Shown here in pieces: positions 1 through 11,640 of a DNA stretch of 64,000 bases (positions are counted from its first letter, which is position 1; every line of letters begins with the position of its first letter). The notes under the pieces are model-generated. The model saw nothing but the letters and a program-made list of their open reading frames with translations, was not told the DNA's origin and did not search any database. The position numbers and the translations under genes are program-made. The DNA is taken from positions 1 to 64,000 of the forward strand of contig BGZK01001448.1 of assembly GCA_005406025.1 (NCBI GenBank), written 5' to 3'. Source of the DNA: Eumeta japonica (Eukaryota; Arthropoda; Insecta; Lepidoptera; Psychidae).

Positions 1-1982
1 TTTATCATATGCATATAAAATTGATATATGTTTATTACTCCAATGCGATTAAGATTCCTTTAATATCTTATACATGTGAGATACAAAATATTACATTGCA
101 ACGCAAAGCTTATGAAACCGGTTGAATATATTCCTAGAGTAGCCTGTTTCTTGTGAGGCCTTTGGTATAATAATTTGAAAGGGAAAAACGTTAATACTTC
201 TATGACATTCGTTTTATTTTTAAAGTTAGCATCGACATTTCCAGCCTAGGACTCGGCATAAGAGAAACCTTCGCTTAATTATTAATGGAATAAAGTGATG
301 TAGTAAAAGCATATTTAATTAGGAAGTATTTAATAATGAAAAGTTGCCAGAAAAAATTTGCTGAGACAAAAAAACTCTTATCATTTGGAATAAGCTCTTT
401 ACGTGGAGCTCACGGAATCATTTGCATAATTCGTAAATAAAACAGTTTATAGCTAAAGGAATACATTTATATTTTTAATATATACATTCTCTTGTATTTA
501 TATACACTTGAATTTGCTTGAATAATTATTCAAAACCACTGTTTTTTACGTGCTGGTTGAATGTTATCACAGCGTCTTTCGGCTTCAAAATGTACCTCTC
601 GTGTAATTATTCATTTTGAGAAAACAAAGGGATAAAATGGAGATAAGATCTGGACTGCGTTCAGGGTGGGTCACTAACTTTCATTTTTCACAAGGCAAAA
701 TGACTCTATTGTCTTATTTCTGGCGCGCAGAGATGCATTGTCACGATGCAAGAAGATGTGACTAGTCGGTAGTCAACTCTGATATTTTTCGAGAATAGCA
801 GGCAAACAAATGATGGTGTACCACTCGGAATGAGTTGTCTTTTCTCTTTTAAATGGAATCGTGCAAATTGAACCCTCCCGGGAGAATTCTCCTTCACCTC
901 AATTTTGTTGATTTACTGTCATGTTTGAACGTCCATTTACAAGGCTATAGTCTTCTCACTGGAGTGTCACAATTAATACATATTCCATTTCCTGACGCAA
1001 TGTCATATATAGCATTTAACCGTACGTGATCGTGATTTAACGATATGTATTTACAACGATCAAGACGAGCTTGTTTCTATTCTAAGAAGACTTCACGAGA
1101 TATTGAGAGGCAATAAAGTGTCTTATCTTTTAAGCATTGATATAAGAAACTATGTTTAGTACTTAATTCGCATCGATCGTAAATGACCTTAAATTTCCTC
1201 ATATGCAATACGTACGTTTTCTTTAATTTACCGCCTGACGGTAGCTAAATTGTCCTCATCACAGCTCAGGGCTGGCCTTCACGGAATAATACCATGAATA
1301 AAATCATGAAAGCGATGAAATTTACGCCTTTTGGTGCTCAAATGAATGTGTTATTTTCCCAAGAGCTTTTGAAGATGACCAGTGTAATATTGAGGCGAAC
1401 GGAAAGCCATAAAAACTTAAAATCATCTTCTGATCTTTTCCTGTTAAATTCATTTTTGCAGGCGATGATTAAGACCAATTTTCAATGAAAGCCATCGATG
1501 ATCGATTTTATACTGATCTATATTACAATCAGTAAAACAATGTTATGTTTTTAAAAAAATGTAACAATGATAATTAGAAATTCTAAGACCAGCTGGGATT
1601 GTAAAATATTAAAGAACTTACGTACTTACGACCCGGTAAATCAAAAGAATAACCAACCAACAAGCAGATGTCATTGTGTTTTTCGTGAGCGAGTTCGTGG
1701 GATCGATCACGTCTTGGGTATGCAGTCCGCATATGCGGTGATGCGACCTCAAGGTGCATATACGGAAGGCGAGGTCGAATTGTCTTTACCTCGAAACACA
1801 CACGAGTTATAAATATATAAGGAACATACTAGTAAATTAGTCATATAGATTAAGACATCACCACAGCTTCGCTTGTGAAATAGATCGACGTTCACCTTAG
1901 TAGAATTATTCGCTCTCAAAAAAACAGATCGTTCATTTTACTGTTTTCTTTTGTATTTATAACCTAGTTTTTGAACCGTGCG
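1..1982. other. Non-coding, nothing identified
   Basis: AT-rich sequence with only short overlapping open frames on both strands. No gene, RNA or element recognised. Confidence 0.6.
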
Positions 1983-2036
1983 TTCCGTCACCCAATCTAA
2001 ATTTACCTTACGGTAAATTTAGATTGGGTGACGGAA
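1983..2036. repeat. Perfect 25-bp inverted repeat, 4-base loop
   Basis: The left arm 1983-2007 and right arm 2012-2036 are exact reverse complements, separated by TTAC. The arm contains CCGTCACCCAATCTAAA. No flanking target duplication or element end was seen. Confidence 0.95.
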
Positions 2037-2657
2037 TATATTTTTTTCAAAATAATTTTCATATTACTTTCATTATTGTAACATAGAGTGCTTGTAACCG
2101 ACCATAGCATGTGTATATTATAACATTAAAGTGAGAAAAATAACACTAGTGTGGTTGTACACTACGATTTAGATAACAAAAAATATTTTATCTATTTTTA
2201 TTTAATTCATCCTTATTTTTAATTCTTCACCTATTCTTGTTTATATTCGGGTATTATTAATATATACATATTTAATTTAGGTGTTCATAACATTTCAATA
2301 ATTTGGGTTCTTTGCTTAGAATACAAAGGGTTATATAGTGGTTAGGTTAATGCGACTTGTGACAACAAACACCACCTTGTATTGAATACCGGCGAAATGA
2401 CAGCAGGGGTGTCTACGGTGCCTTCCGGATCGTCCATGATTCTAAAGGAGGCGGTGAAACAGCTTGGGCGATTCAGGGTTATTACCTTGACTATTGGTAC
2501 CTATGATATCGTAACTTCGTCCTTATTGACTGTTATATCGTTATATTGACCGTAGATATTAAAATGTGATTTCTGTAAAACTAATCACTTTGCATTTATT
2601 TACTGTAGAAATTTATAAACTTAAAATTACGTGCTATAAAAGTATGCGTGTTATATA
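2037..2657. other. Non-coding, possible old repeat
   Basis: A somewhat GC-richer patch (2360-2500, with GTGCCTTCCGGATCGTCCAT) suggests an old repeat, but I cannot place it. Confidence 0.4.
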
Positions 2658-3575
2658 TTAGGTTGAGGGAAAAGTTTCTTCGTATTTTATAAGGAAAAAG
2701 TTGCTGTAAAATCTCTTTTTTTTTGATGTTTATATTCTGGTTGTGTTTTGATAAAGGTAAACGGATGATATTTTAAATAAGAAAAATAAAAAGTAAAAAC
2801 TGTATCCCGTCATTTTTCTTTTGTTTTTCTGTCCACCAAAATGAGCGAATCTAACCTAGAAATTTGATACATTTTGAAGTTTTATTACAAAAAATAGAGA
2901 AAAATGCGATACAAGCAGCAAAAACAATTTGTATCGCTTATGGATCTAATGCAATGTCGGTAAGAGTAGCACAAAATCGGTCCAAGCGTTTTCAATCCGG
3001 TAATTTCGAAGTCAAAGATGAACTTCGTTCTGGTCCATCTATTACGAATAAAGTCGATGCCATTTTGGAAAATAGTGAAAAAGATCGGAATATTAGTTCT
3101 TAAAACATAGTTGAAAAGCTGGGAATTGACTACTGAATAGTTTTGACCTATTTGAAATAAGCTGGATATAAAAAAAGCTCGAAAAGGTCTCACACGAGTT
3201 CACTGAAAAAAAGCTAATGAAGCGTGTACTTGTACATTTGCGATTCTCTATTGAAACGTAATGTTACCGAACCGTTTTTGAAAAGATTGATCACTGATAA
3301 TGAAAAATTGATTACCTACAACAAGAACGTGCCCAAAAGATCATGGTCAAAAGGCAAGCAGCTCCACAGACTATAGCGAAACCCGGATTAACTCGCAATA
3401 AGTTGATACTGATTTTCATCTGTTTTAGTCTCTTTAGAATTCTTTAGGTAGTGTTAGGTTCACATCAAGTAAGGACTGTGAAAACTATCCGTCGCAGGTT
3501 TGGCAACAGAAGTTCCAAAACCTCTACGGCAATGGGATTATGTCACTTAAAAAGTGGCAACAAGTTGTTGAACAA

Positions 3576-3580
<5 letters not shown>
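2658..3580 (+). mobile_element. Degenerate, internally deleted mariner (Tc1/mariner superfamily)
   Basis: The left end begins TTAGGTTGAGGGAAAAG next to a TA dinucleotide, a mariner-type terminal repeat. From the ATG at 2841 the reading MSESNLEI, then a stop, then YILKFYYKK, and after a frameshift NAIQAAKTICIAYG and VRVAQNRSKRFQSGNFEVKD, matches the HTH region of lepidopteran mariner transposases. Further on HEFTEKKLMKRV and ITDNEKLITY are readable; the second covers the first catalytic Asp of the DD34D triad, which reads Asn here. Coding similarity stops near 3410 and resumes near 3530 with the C-terminal KKWQQVVEQN, so most of the catalytic core is deleted. Many stops and frameshifts: inactive. 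The right terminal repeat is not visible; a TA array follows instead. Confidence 0.85.

Positions 3581-3616
<36 letters not shown>
3581..3616. repeat. (TA)18 microsatellite at the mariner 3' edge
   Basis: Thirty-six bases of uninterrupted TA follow directly after the mariner C-terminal codons. The array may have expanded from the AT-rich end of the element or its TA target site. Short open frames spelling Ile-Tyr repeats here are artefacts. Confidence 0.95.
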
Positions 3617-3619
<3 letters not shown>

Positions 3620-6527
3620 GTAGGAGTAGGTGGCATGTGGGGTATCCGACCTCCGTGCTCGCTAAGGAGGGTTCGTGGATTCGCGATCAATTTAAAATTA
3701 GAGTAGAATAGAATATTCGAAACCGAGCTCGCGGATAACAAATGAGTAGGACTAGAGTGAAGTACGGAGAAAGGGGTTGAGGGCTGATGCCCGAGCGCAC
3801 GAGTTTCAATAGTGATAGAAAAGCGGATTGTTATCATTAATTTTAATAAGTACAGCATTGACAGTGATAAGGATCGATAAATGTATTGATCATAAATGAA
3901 AATACGCTTTCATTTTGAATACTTGAATCTGGACTTCATCTTAGATCGACTAGGTATCTCGCTCAGAGTTACGTCCCACAATATACATATATTGTAATTT
4001 AATGGATATAAAATATGATGAAAAATAAATTTTGAATTGTATAAAAAACACGAAAAACCGTTTTCTTCGACTTTATATGAAAATATTGATACTTATCATG
4101 AATATTTTGGCTTTTAATAGGTTTTAGGTAGCTTTGATAAATTTGTTATGTATTTAATTATGTACTTAGTAAAATTTGCAAAAATTTAAATGAGAATGAG
4201 ATGTCTATTACTGGCCAACAATATCAAACTTAAAAAGATGATCTCTCATTGCGTGAAGGACAGACTAAAACCATGGAATGTCACAGAAAGATACCAAAGC
4301 ATTGATTGTTTTTAGTTTGCATATTTTATTTTGATGTATTAGCGTAATAGAGAATTTCCAAAATATTGTATTTGAGTTCATAATAGATTTGCCTTTTCAT
4401 TTGCACACTTTCGAGCTGGAATTACAGCATTCCAAAATATGTGACTCAAAAGAAACGCTTCTATTGATAGTGAGTAAATGTACTGCGTTTTAATCGGTAA
4501 TCAAATATTTTGATTTTATTGAATAATAGATTTGTATTCGTAGGAAACTTAAGACAGAGCTTAAAGTCTAAACATTCAATCTGGAGGGCTGTTTACCTCC
4601 TAAAAAAAAACTAGGCACATCAAAATAAACCTGGATATTCTAAAAGTCTTAGTTTTTTGCGTTCGTGCACGAACATAATGGAAGACGCCCGTCATATTAC
4701 TATACTATTGCACAGTTATCTACTCAAATGATCATCCCTAAAAGACTTAATTTTGTGGTAGATGATTGAATGAATAGAATGATTGATTTTTCTTCATAAA
4801 ATAAATTTTTACTTAACGATGCGCAATGACATTTGCACATTTAAGTATTTTATAGAATGAGGTATATTATTGAAAAGCGGTATTTATCGTTGCGTCATTT
4901 ATTAATTTTCATTATTTATATTCCAAAAGTTGGAAATAAAGAAGATAGTGTTGTTGCCCAGAGGCGAATCCCATATCTTAATAAGTGGACCAAGTTGTAC
5001 TAACAAACAACAAGCGAAAAAATAAAGACTTCAGGCTCCAAGGCTTTGTAGACATTCACAAGATAAATGCGGTGATGGATGTATGTGGCTTCATCAGTAG
5101 ATATTAAGAGGTGTGATAAAAATCACATAAGTGTAACCTAGGTAAAGAGCACTTCCTTCGGATATTTTTTAATTTCGGTAGGACTGTCGTGAATAAATAT
5201 TGAGAAAAAAAACGAATATTAAGAAAGAGTGCCTTAACTTTAAAAATGTTGTAAATTTTAGACTGAAATGGAGATGAAGTGCGCTTTATGCAATTCAGTT
5301 TTCTACCCTTTCAGGCATATTGTAGCTCATATATATCAGCTTTTTTATTAAAACATATGTGCGTTCTGTACAAGCTTACGGACTTGTCCCAGAATACGTG
5401 GTTACAAAACAAACACTATATTACATATTACCAAAATTGAATCACTTCTTACTTCAAGTGTTACTGTTTGCTTAAATTATGTCGACATTTTTATATAACA
5501 GCTCATAAGGTGTCCGCAAAACGGTCACGATGCATTGAAGTATCTGTAATTCAAAACTCTAATTTGTTAGATTATGTACAATAGAAAAAATGCAACAGAA
5601 ATAAATTTATTAATGCGTGAATGGACTTTGCTTGTTTCGTAATAACATGGTAGAACATTTCAAAAAGTTATTAAACTCTCTCTCGTTTCACTCCATTTTG
5701 TAATTAACTTAATTAAATAGATAAAAGTAACCATTATTTTTATTAATATACGTATATCAATAATCTTGATGCTCTTCACTTATTCATTTTGCGCGTGGCG
5801 GCACTTGAACCTGTCGTGACGTTAGCGTACCTTATTCTAGGGACAACGTCAGTTACAACTACCTAAAACTCCTATGAGGTAAGTGGGTGCGAAACGACCT
5901 GCTCCTGAAATTCAGTCGTGAAACTGACCTTTGAAATTTTCCGCAGTGTCGAGCATACAATTATAATTCTTTCCGTATCTTAAGAAACGATTACAGCAAT
6001 GATTATACGTGCAGTAAGCAAGTCTCTAAAAATAATTATCACTATTTGCAGCGTCGATTCCGTGCTGGTCGACACGTCGCTGTGAGGTATGTCTCGAAAC
6101 GCAAAGCAAATTATACTTTAAATACATTCATATGCGAATTGCCTAAGAACTTCAAAAACAAGCATGGCGTTCGCACCCATGCCCGTCAAGGTTGTGAAGA
6201 GGTTTTATGCGTTGTCACGATAAACAAGTTCGAGGAAATTTGCACATTGAAATAGTGTAAATATAGTGTAAGGATAGAGAAGTTTTATCAAATGACAATA
6301 CACTATAAATACGGGCGCATTATACTTTAGACATTAGAACAATGTTGCGATGTCATAAAAAACAATACGAGACAAGGAAATATTGTCGATATGATAATGC
6401 GTCATAAACATAGTTACAATATACCTTGAAAACAGGAACAATGTACCAAGGTCATATTTAGTTGTAAAAATTTTAGACTGTGCATACAATAACAAAAAAT
6501 ATTACTATTACTACAAACTTCACATAT
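3617..6527. other. Non-coding, nothing identified
   Basis: 3617-3850 is GC-richer with GTATCCGACCTCCGTGCTCG and could be an LTR or repeat remnant. The rest is AT-rich with scattered stops in all frames. 6046-6255 is open for 69 codons but shows no family features. Confidence 0.5.
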
Positions 6528-6785
6528 TTCCCGGAGGAATAGGTAGAGACCACCGATTTTCATATGGTACGATCTTTGTACATCTCTTTTTGTTCATTGA
6601 CATCCATTCCATCTTTTCTTGCAAGTCCATCGGTTACGGGTGCTTAATATTCGGCTTTTTCTTAATATGTCATAGGCATAAGATATTCTAAAGCGACCTT
6701 CGTCGACCCTTTCATCCGTAACAAACAATGGTAGATCATATCTACCGGAAATCCCGTTAAGAATTGGGTCACAATTTGGCATCTA
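6528..6785 (-). mobile_element. Degraded LINE ORF2 C-terminal tail, RTE-like
   Basis: Read on the minus strand with frameshifts, 6540-6640 gives KDGMDVNEQKEMYKDRTI and then KSVVSTYSSGK, and further upstream RMKGSTKVALE. This is the layout of the C-terminal end of endonuclease/reverse-transcriptase LINEs (W-Y-G-H-V-x-R-M ... D.V.E....DR..W). Stops and frame changes show it is dead. The clade is inferred. Confidence 0.55.
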
Positions 6786-6960
6786 TTCACAATGTAAATG
6801 TTAATTTTAGAATTATAAAAAACAAACGATATTATACCATTATCACAGAACACTACTTAGAAATAAATAATGCGACAGATTTCCTTTCTTTCCATTTATG
6901 TCTTTAAAAAGTATTTGAAACCATATTTTAACCATATTTTTGTACCTGCCTAATAAAACT

Positions 6961-7001
6961 ATGACGTCACGGTGATTCATCATGAGGTCACGGTGATGCA
7001 G
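6961..7001. promoter_or_regulatory. CRE-like palindrome with duplicated GTCACGGTGAT
   Basis: TGACGTCA at 6962-6969 is the consensus CREB/ATF palindrome. GTCACGGTGATTCA is repeated 22 bases on as GTCACGGTGATGCA. No gene is seen nearby, so a regulatory role is only a possibility. Confidence 0.3.
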
Positions 7002-10000
7002 GCCGATTACGTTTAAACTGATCTCCGAACGCCTCAGGCGAAATTGCTTCGGCGACGTTATTCGGTGTCATTCAGCGAATAATTCTATAGAACTGTAATT
7101 ATTTGGTATTTCATTCTTGCCGTCTAATGTCACAAAGAGAGCGATTTCAATGCCGTTACCTATTAAAATGGCATGCGAATGTAAGCAACAATTACGTGTA
7201 ATCACAATAGTCTGCGAGAGGAATGATCCGTTAAGCCGATCACTTAAGGCGGTATTTATATATACGGTGTTGAATTTTCCGGTCAACTTGTTTAGTACTG
7301 CTTGAGATTTTTTTTATAGAATAACGTCCGTATTATTATTATGATAAACTTATGCTTATTTTTCAGAAGAATAGTCAGAGACTATAGATTATCACATGGT
7401 AGATTATTTGCATATCTCTCTAGCTATTTTAGTATGCCACCAATTTCGTTTGCACAGGATTTTCTAGGGCAACCCTTGGCAACCTTTCCATCACACATAA
7501 TCGTTCTACAGATTTGTTTTGTCAGTGTCTACTTTTATACATCTTTTTCAGATGAATAAAAGTAGATTGATCAAACTACCTTAATATACCCTTTTCTACT
7601 TTAATCACTACATCTTCTTTCGAACCACACCGCTCTCTATCATTACTTTTCCTAGATGTATTTTTCAAAAAAACTCGTACAGCTCAAATATTGTAACTTC
7701 GCTGCAATGATTCTGCTTTCATTTTTCTAGCGACACACCTCTGCGGATGCCCAACCAATATTGTATACTCCATTTATTCTTACGCAGACACTGCAGTGTC
7801 TGTATAGAGATTCAGTGCCCGTATTAATCTGTTAGTCATACTGAAATATTGGACTGACTAGAACTTTTATTATTATAACGGTGATAATAGGAACAAAAGT
7901 AAAAAAATACTTATATGATAATAATGATGCTCTCAAGGAATAAAATAAAACTTCCATTTTTTACTGTGGCACACAATCACCTTGAGACTTTTATCATGTA
8001 CAACCTCGTAACAATAATATCTCTGTGCACACAGTAAGTATATGGGCCAAAACCTGAGCCGTGTTTAAGAGTATTATCACTATATTGCAAATATGTAAAT
8101 GCATAAAGACCAGTTTGTGAATATTTGTGTAATGATAAATAATTCGGTGATTAATGTCAGAGTTAATTGTAAAAGCTTACACTCCTATTGTAAAAGCATA
8201 CAGTCCCATGATTTTTTTATTTCAGATTGAGAGATTTAAATCATAAACCTTCAATGCGAATAACGCTGATAACGACTGAGGCGAAGATTGGAACCGAACG
8301 CATGACGTCCTTTCAGAGGCATGGAGTGATTAACTTCATTTAAATTAAAAATTAATTACTAGTTGCTTCACCCAAAATGATTTTCAACTGTAATATTATT
8401 ATAATATACTTGTAAGGCTTGTAATAAGCAATTTTATCATTCTTGTCAATCGACTTCAAAATGTTGTGACACGCTAAAATGGAGTTATCACCTAGAAAGT
8501 GATGTTTTTTTTTGTTTAAGTACACTCCTATCTCCTTGTTTCTGCAGAAAACGTACTCAGTCCGTCCTCATCATATGTATTGACACAGCAAAGGGTAGCA
8601 AAATTACGTCGGACGAGGGTCACGCTGTAACCGCGTTAGTATTTTGATTTTCTCCCACGACCTTAGAAAGTGCTGGAACTTCATCTCAACGACCCAAGTT
8701 AGCCGACTGTAAGTGTCGCCTATGCGCGTTGAAATAATTAATAGCGACTGAAACTTCGGTAGAGGTCATTTATAATCTGTGCGCGCTACATATTTGTTCA
8801 TATTTAAGGGTCTCTTTGGAATTAAAGGATTTATTAAGAATCAAATATCCTCGGGCATATAAACGTTATAGTAGTAATCTTTTAATAATACTTTCATATG
8901 TTTTGAGGGTTTAGTGTTTAAGTCACATGATTAAAAAGTTAAGTTATGAATTTTAAAATCGATTTGTCGACGTTGTTTTGTGATTTGTGTTTATAATTAT
9001 GATAAATGTGTTGAAAATAAACTTTTGATTGTCATAGCACTTAAAAACCGTAAATGAGAAATAAATAAATAAAAAAAGTGATTTTATTGAGTATTAGTGT
9101 TTCTTGATTACAATAAAATAATTTATATTAAAATTAAATCCCAAGGTTGTTGTCCTTGAATTACATCAACTTTCTGATAATTTCGTCAGTGTAGATATTA
9201 TCATTTCTCATATGATGAAATGGATAATATAATCGTATTTAGTTGAGAAAGAGTAAATTAAAATGAATTTTAAAAATAATTTAAGTCTTAGGTTTTTCAA
9301 TTATCAATCACATCAATGTAATACGATAGTACGAAATCACTGATGCAAAACTAATTACAGTGTTATAAAACGGGTTAGTTAGCACGGAATCAACACTGCT
9401 ATATTCTATAAACTGATTAATTTTTGTTTGGGATCACAATCAAAAATACAATTTAATTAAAAAAAAATTGATGTGTCACTAATGTTCATTCGATATGTAA
9501 ATATATATACAGATAAGTCAACGAAAGCTTTAAATGTGTCTATTTCTTATGTCGAGAATAACAAGTGTTCTTCATGGGCAGTTCATCCACGATTTCATTT
9601 CATTCAGCAGATCATATATTGGTATCCGATATTTGGTGAAGTATTAAGGTAACTGTTATCGTGCAAAGATTTTCCTTAACCGATGAACGGTGCTCGACAA
9701 GGCCTAATTCAAATTGGGAAGCGTACAAATGTATCGAATAAACCACTCCGTGAGTTACAAGACTACGCTAATAAATAACAATTTTAAATTAAAATTGCTT
9801 AAATAACTAACTCTCATACACGTATGAATCCCGCCCTAACATGAATCACAGTCCTTGCTGCACGAATGGCAATGACGAATGCTGATAGATCGTGGCATTG
9901 TATCTGCGTGCAAACTGTATAGAGTTTTTTTGAGTGCTTATTCCTCTCATAACAATATGTCGACATGTACAAAGAGACGCTGCTAACTAACAGTATATAA

Positions 10001-10979
10001 TGAATTCACATAAGCACTCATTCATTCATTCGATCTGTTATGGCATCATAAAAACTTTGACAACTCCTTATACAGAGGTAGACTTCACAGACATCCGGAT
10101 GTAATGTAGAATTGTAATGTTTACTTATTTACGACTTCAAAAAAAAAGTATCAATTCTACGAAATGGTCATCTGCTTGAAAGTACAAATTAGAATTTACA
10201 TAAGCTCATCATAAAAAAAAATTGCTGTTAAAAATGTAAATAACCCGTTGATTGTTATTCGCACATTAATAGCATGTAAATTCCATGCAAGGCTTTATTA
10301 CATTAAAAGAAATGTATGAATTAAAACATAATTTTTGCCTCGCTACTTCGCTAAAAAAATCTGTTTTTACGCTTATTTTTTATTAATTATCACTTTAGTC
10401 TGACATTCTCAGATTTAAATATAGCATGTTATTTCGTAAAGACCTGTTTTAGGAATACAGTTTTGCGACGCAGTTCGTCGATGTTTCGTATAAAGATGGG
10501 TCGCTATTTAAATTTTTTATTCTTATTTTATATTTATTTCGTAGAAACTTATATTAATATTCAATGAGTATATTATTTTTACTGAAAGTTCGCGCTACAA
10601 TGGGTTTATATTTCTTGTTGTATCTAAAATTTCTGTTCCCAACAAATAATTATGGTCTCAAAAATGTACACATCGGTATGGTTAATAAAATTAAATCCGT
10701 GTTGAAACCTTCTTCGTACAAGAGGCTCGTGTTTAGTGACGAATATAGTTCTAAAATAAGCCTCGCGTGGTATGTTCATACATATATGTAATCCAACTAA
10801 ACAGTTTCTTATTAATGCAGTTGTTATTCAGTATGTGTGAAGCAGATATCGAGGTGTATGCATACGGGAAATATCGATGCTTACAATAAAATAAAATTGC
10901 ACTTCTAACAAATTTTCTACTGGACCACAAACGTTGTACATGCCAATGCAATCGGACAATACCCAGTGTCACCACAACG
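7002..10979. other. Non-coding, nothing identified
   Basis: Mostly AT-rich. 8570-8800 is richer in CG and may be a regulatory or repeat patch. No supported exons. Confidence 0.5.
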
Positions 10980-11640
10980 AAGCCAGTCTTCAACATCCCT
11001 TTTGTCGCGTGTAAGGCTCTAGTTTCCTCGAGCGTATCGGTCCGAAGTAACACTGTGGGAGGATGTGTCCCCGCGGGGCGACAAAAACCCGATACACGCG
11101 TTTTCCTTCTGGTGTTTGAAAATTTGGAACGGTGCTTTACTGCGCCATAAATAAGAGGAACGTAGTTCATCGGTATACATTTGTCGTGGATCGAATTGGC
11201 CGCGTCGCTGTATTTTAAATAAGTGGACTGCACTTACAATTATCTTCGGCAAGTTTATAATCAAGAACGACAAATTTCAAGTGGACTTACTACCTTTTGG
11301 TACCAAATCGAATCGCCGCAGTCGCAAAGATTTTACAGCATTCGTTTGGAATACATTTGTTCTTCTACCGCACTTAGTTCATGGGCGGTGGCGGCTCGGC
11401 GATCGAGTGCGTTCTTTTCGAAGATATCGGTTTCGATTCTCATCACCGGCGAACGATTGATCGATGATAGTTTAGTAATGAAGTCAAATTAAGCCACTCG
11501 TCTGTGCCTCGGAGGGCTAAAGTCATCGGTCCTGGACGTAGCCATCGCATCGGTGAAGGCAGACGTTGGAAGGCTCAACTCGCGTCGCAACGACTTTGTG
11601 GAAGGTTTCACTTCTGTGCATCTCAATCTAATATAAGAAT
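10980..11640. other. CpG-richer block of unknown origin, open on both strands
   Basis: The block has balanced base composition with long open stretches on both strands (minus 10751-11233, 160 codons; plus 11223-11492, 89 codons). I recognise no domain in either. It ends in LINE 3'-end sequence (11488-11545), so it may be decayed transposon sequence. Unannotated host coding sequence is less likely because no splice-consistent set of exons was found. Confidence 0.35.
11488..11545 (+). mobile_element. Fragment of a LINE 3'-end consensus
   Basis: CCACTCGTCTGTGCCTCGGAGGGCTAAAGTCATCGGTCCTGG resembles a very common lepidopteran LINE 3'-end motif (CTGTGC.TC.GAG.GCACGTTAAGCC.TCGGTCC.GG). Similar fragments occur at 16742 and 44650. 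Confidence 0.5.

Noticed and set aside
3451..3858. Open frames with Ile-Tyr repeats on both strands
   Set aside because: They only translate the (TA)18 microsatellite and mariner debris.
5790..5830. tRNA-like GGCACTTGAACC stretch
   Set aside because: No matching acceptor and anticodon arms could be folded around it.
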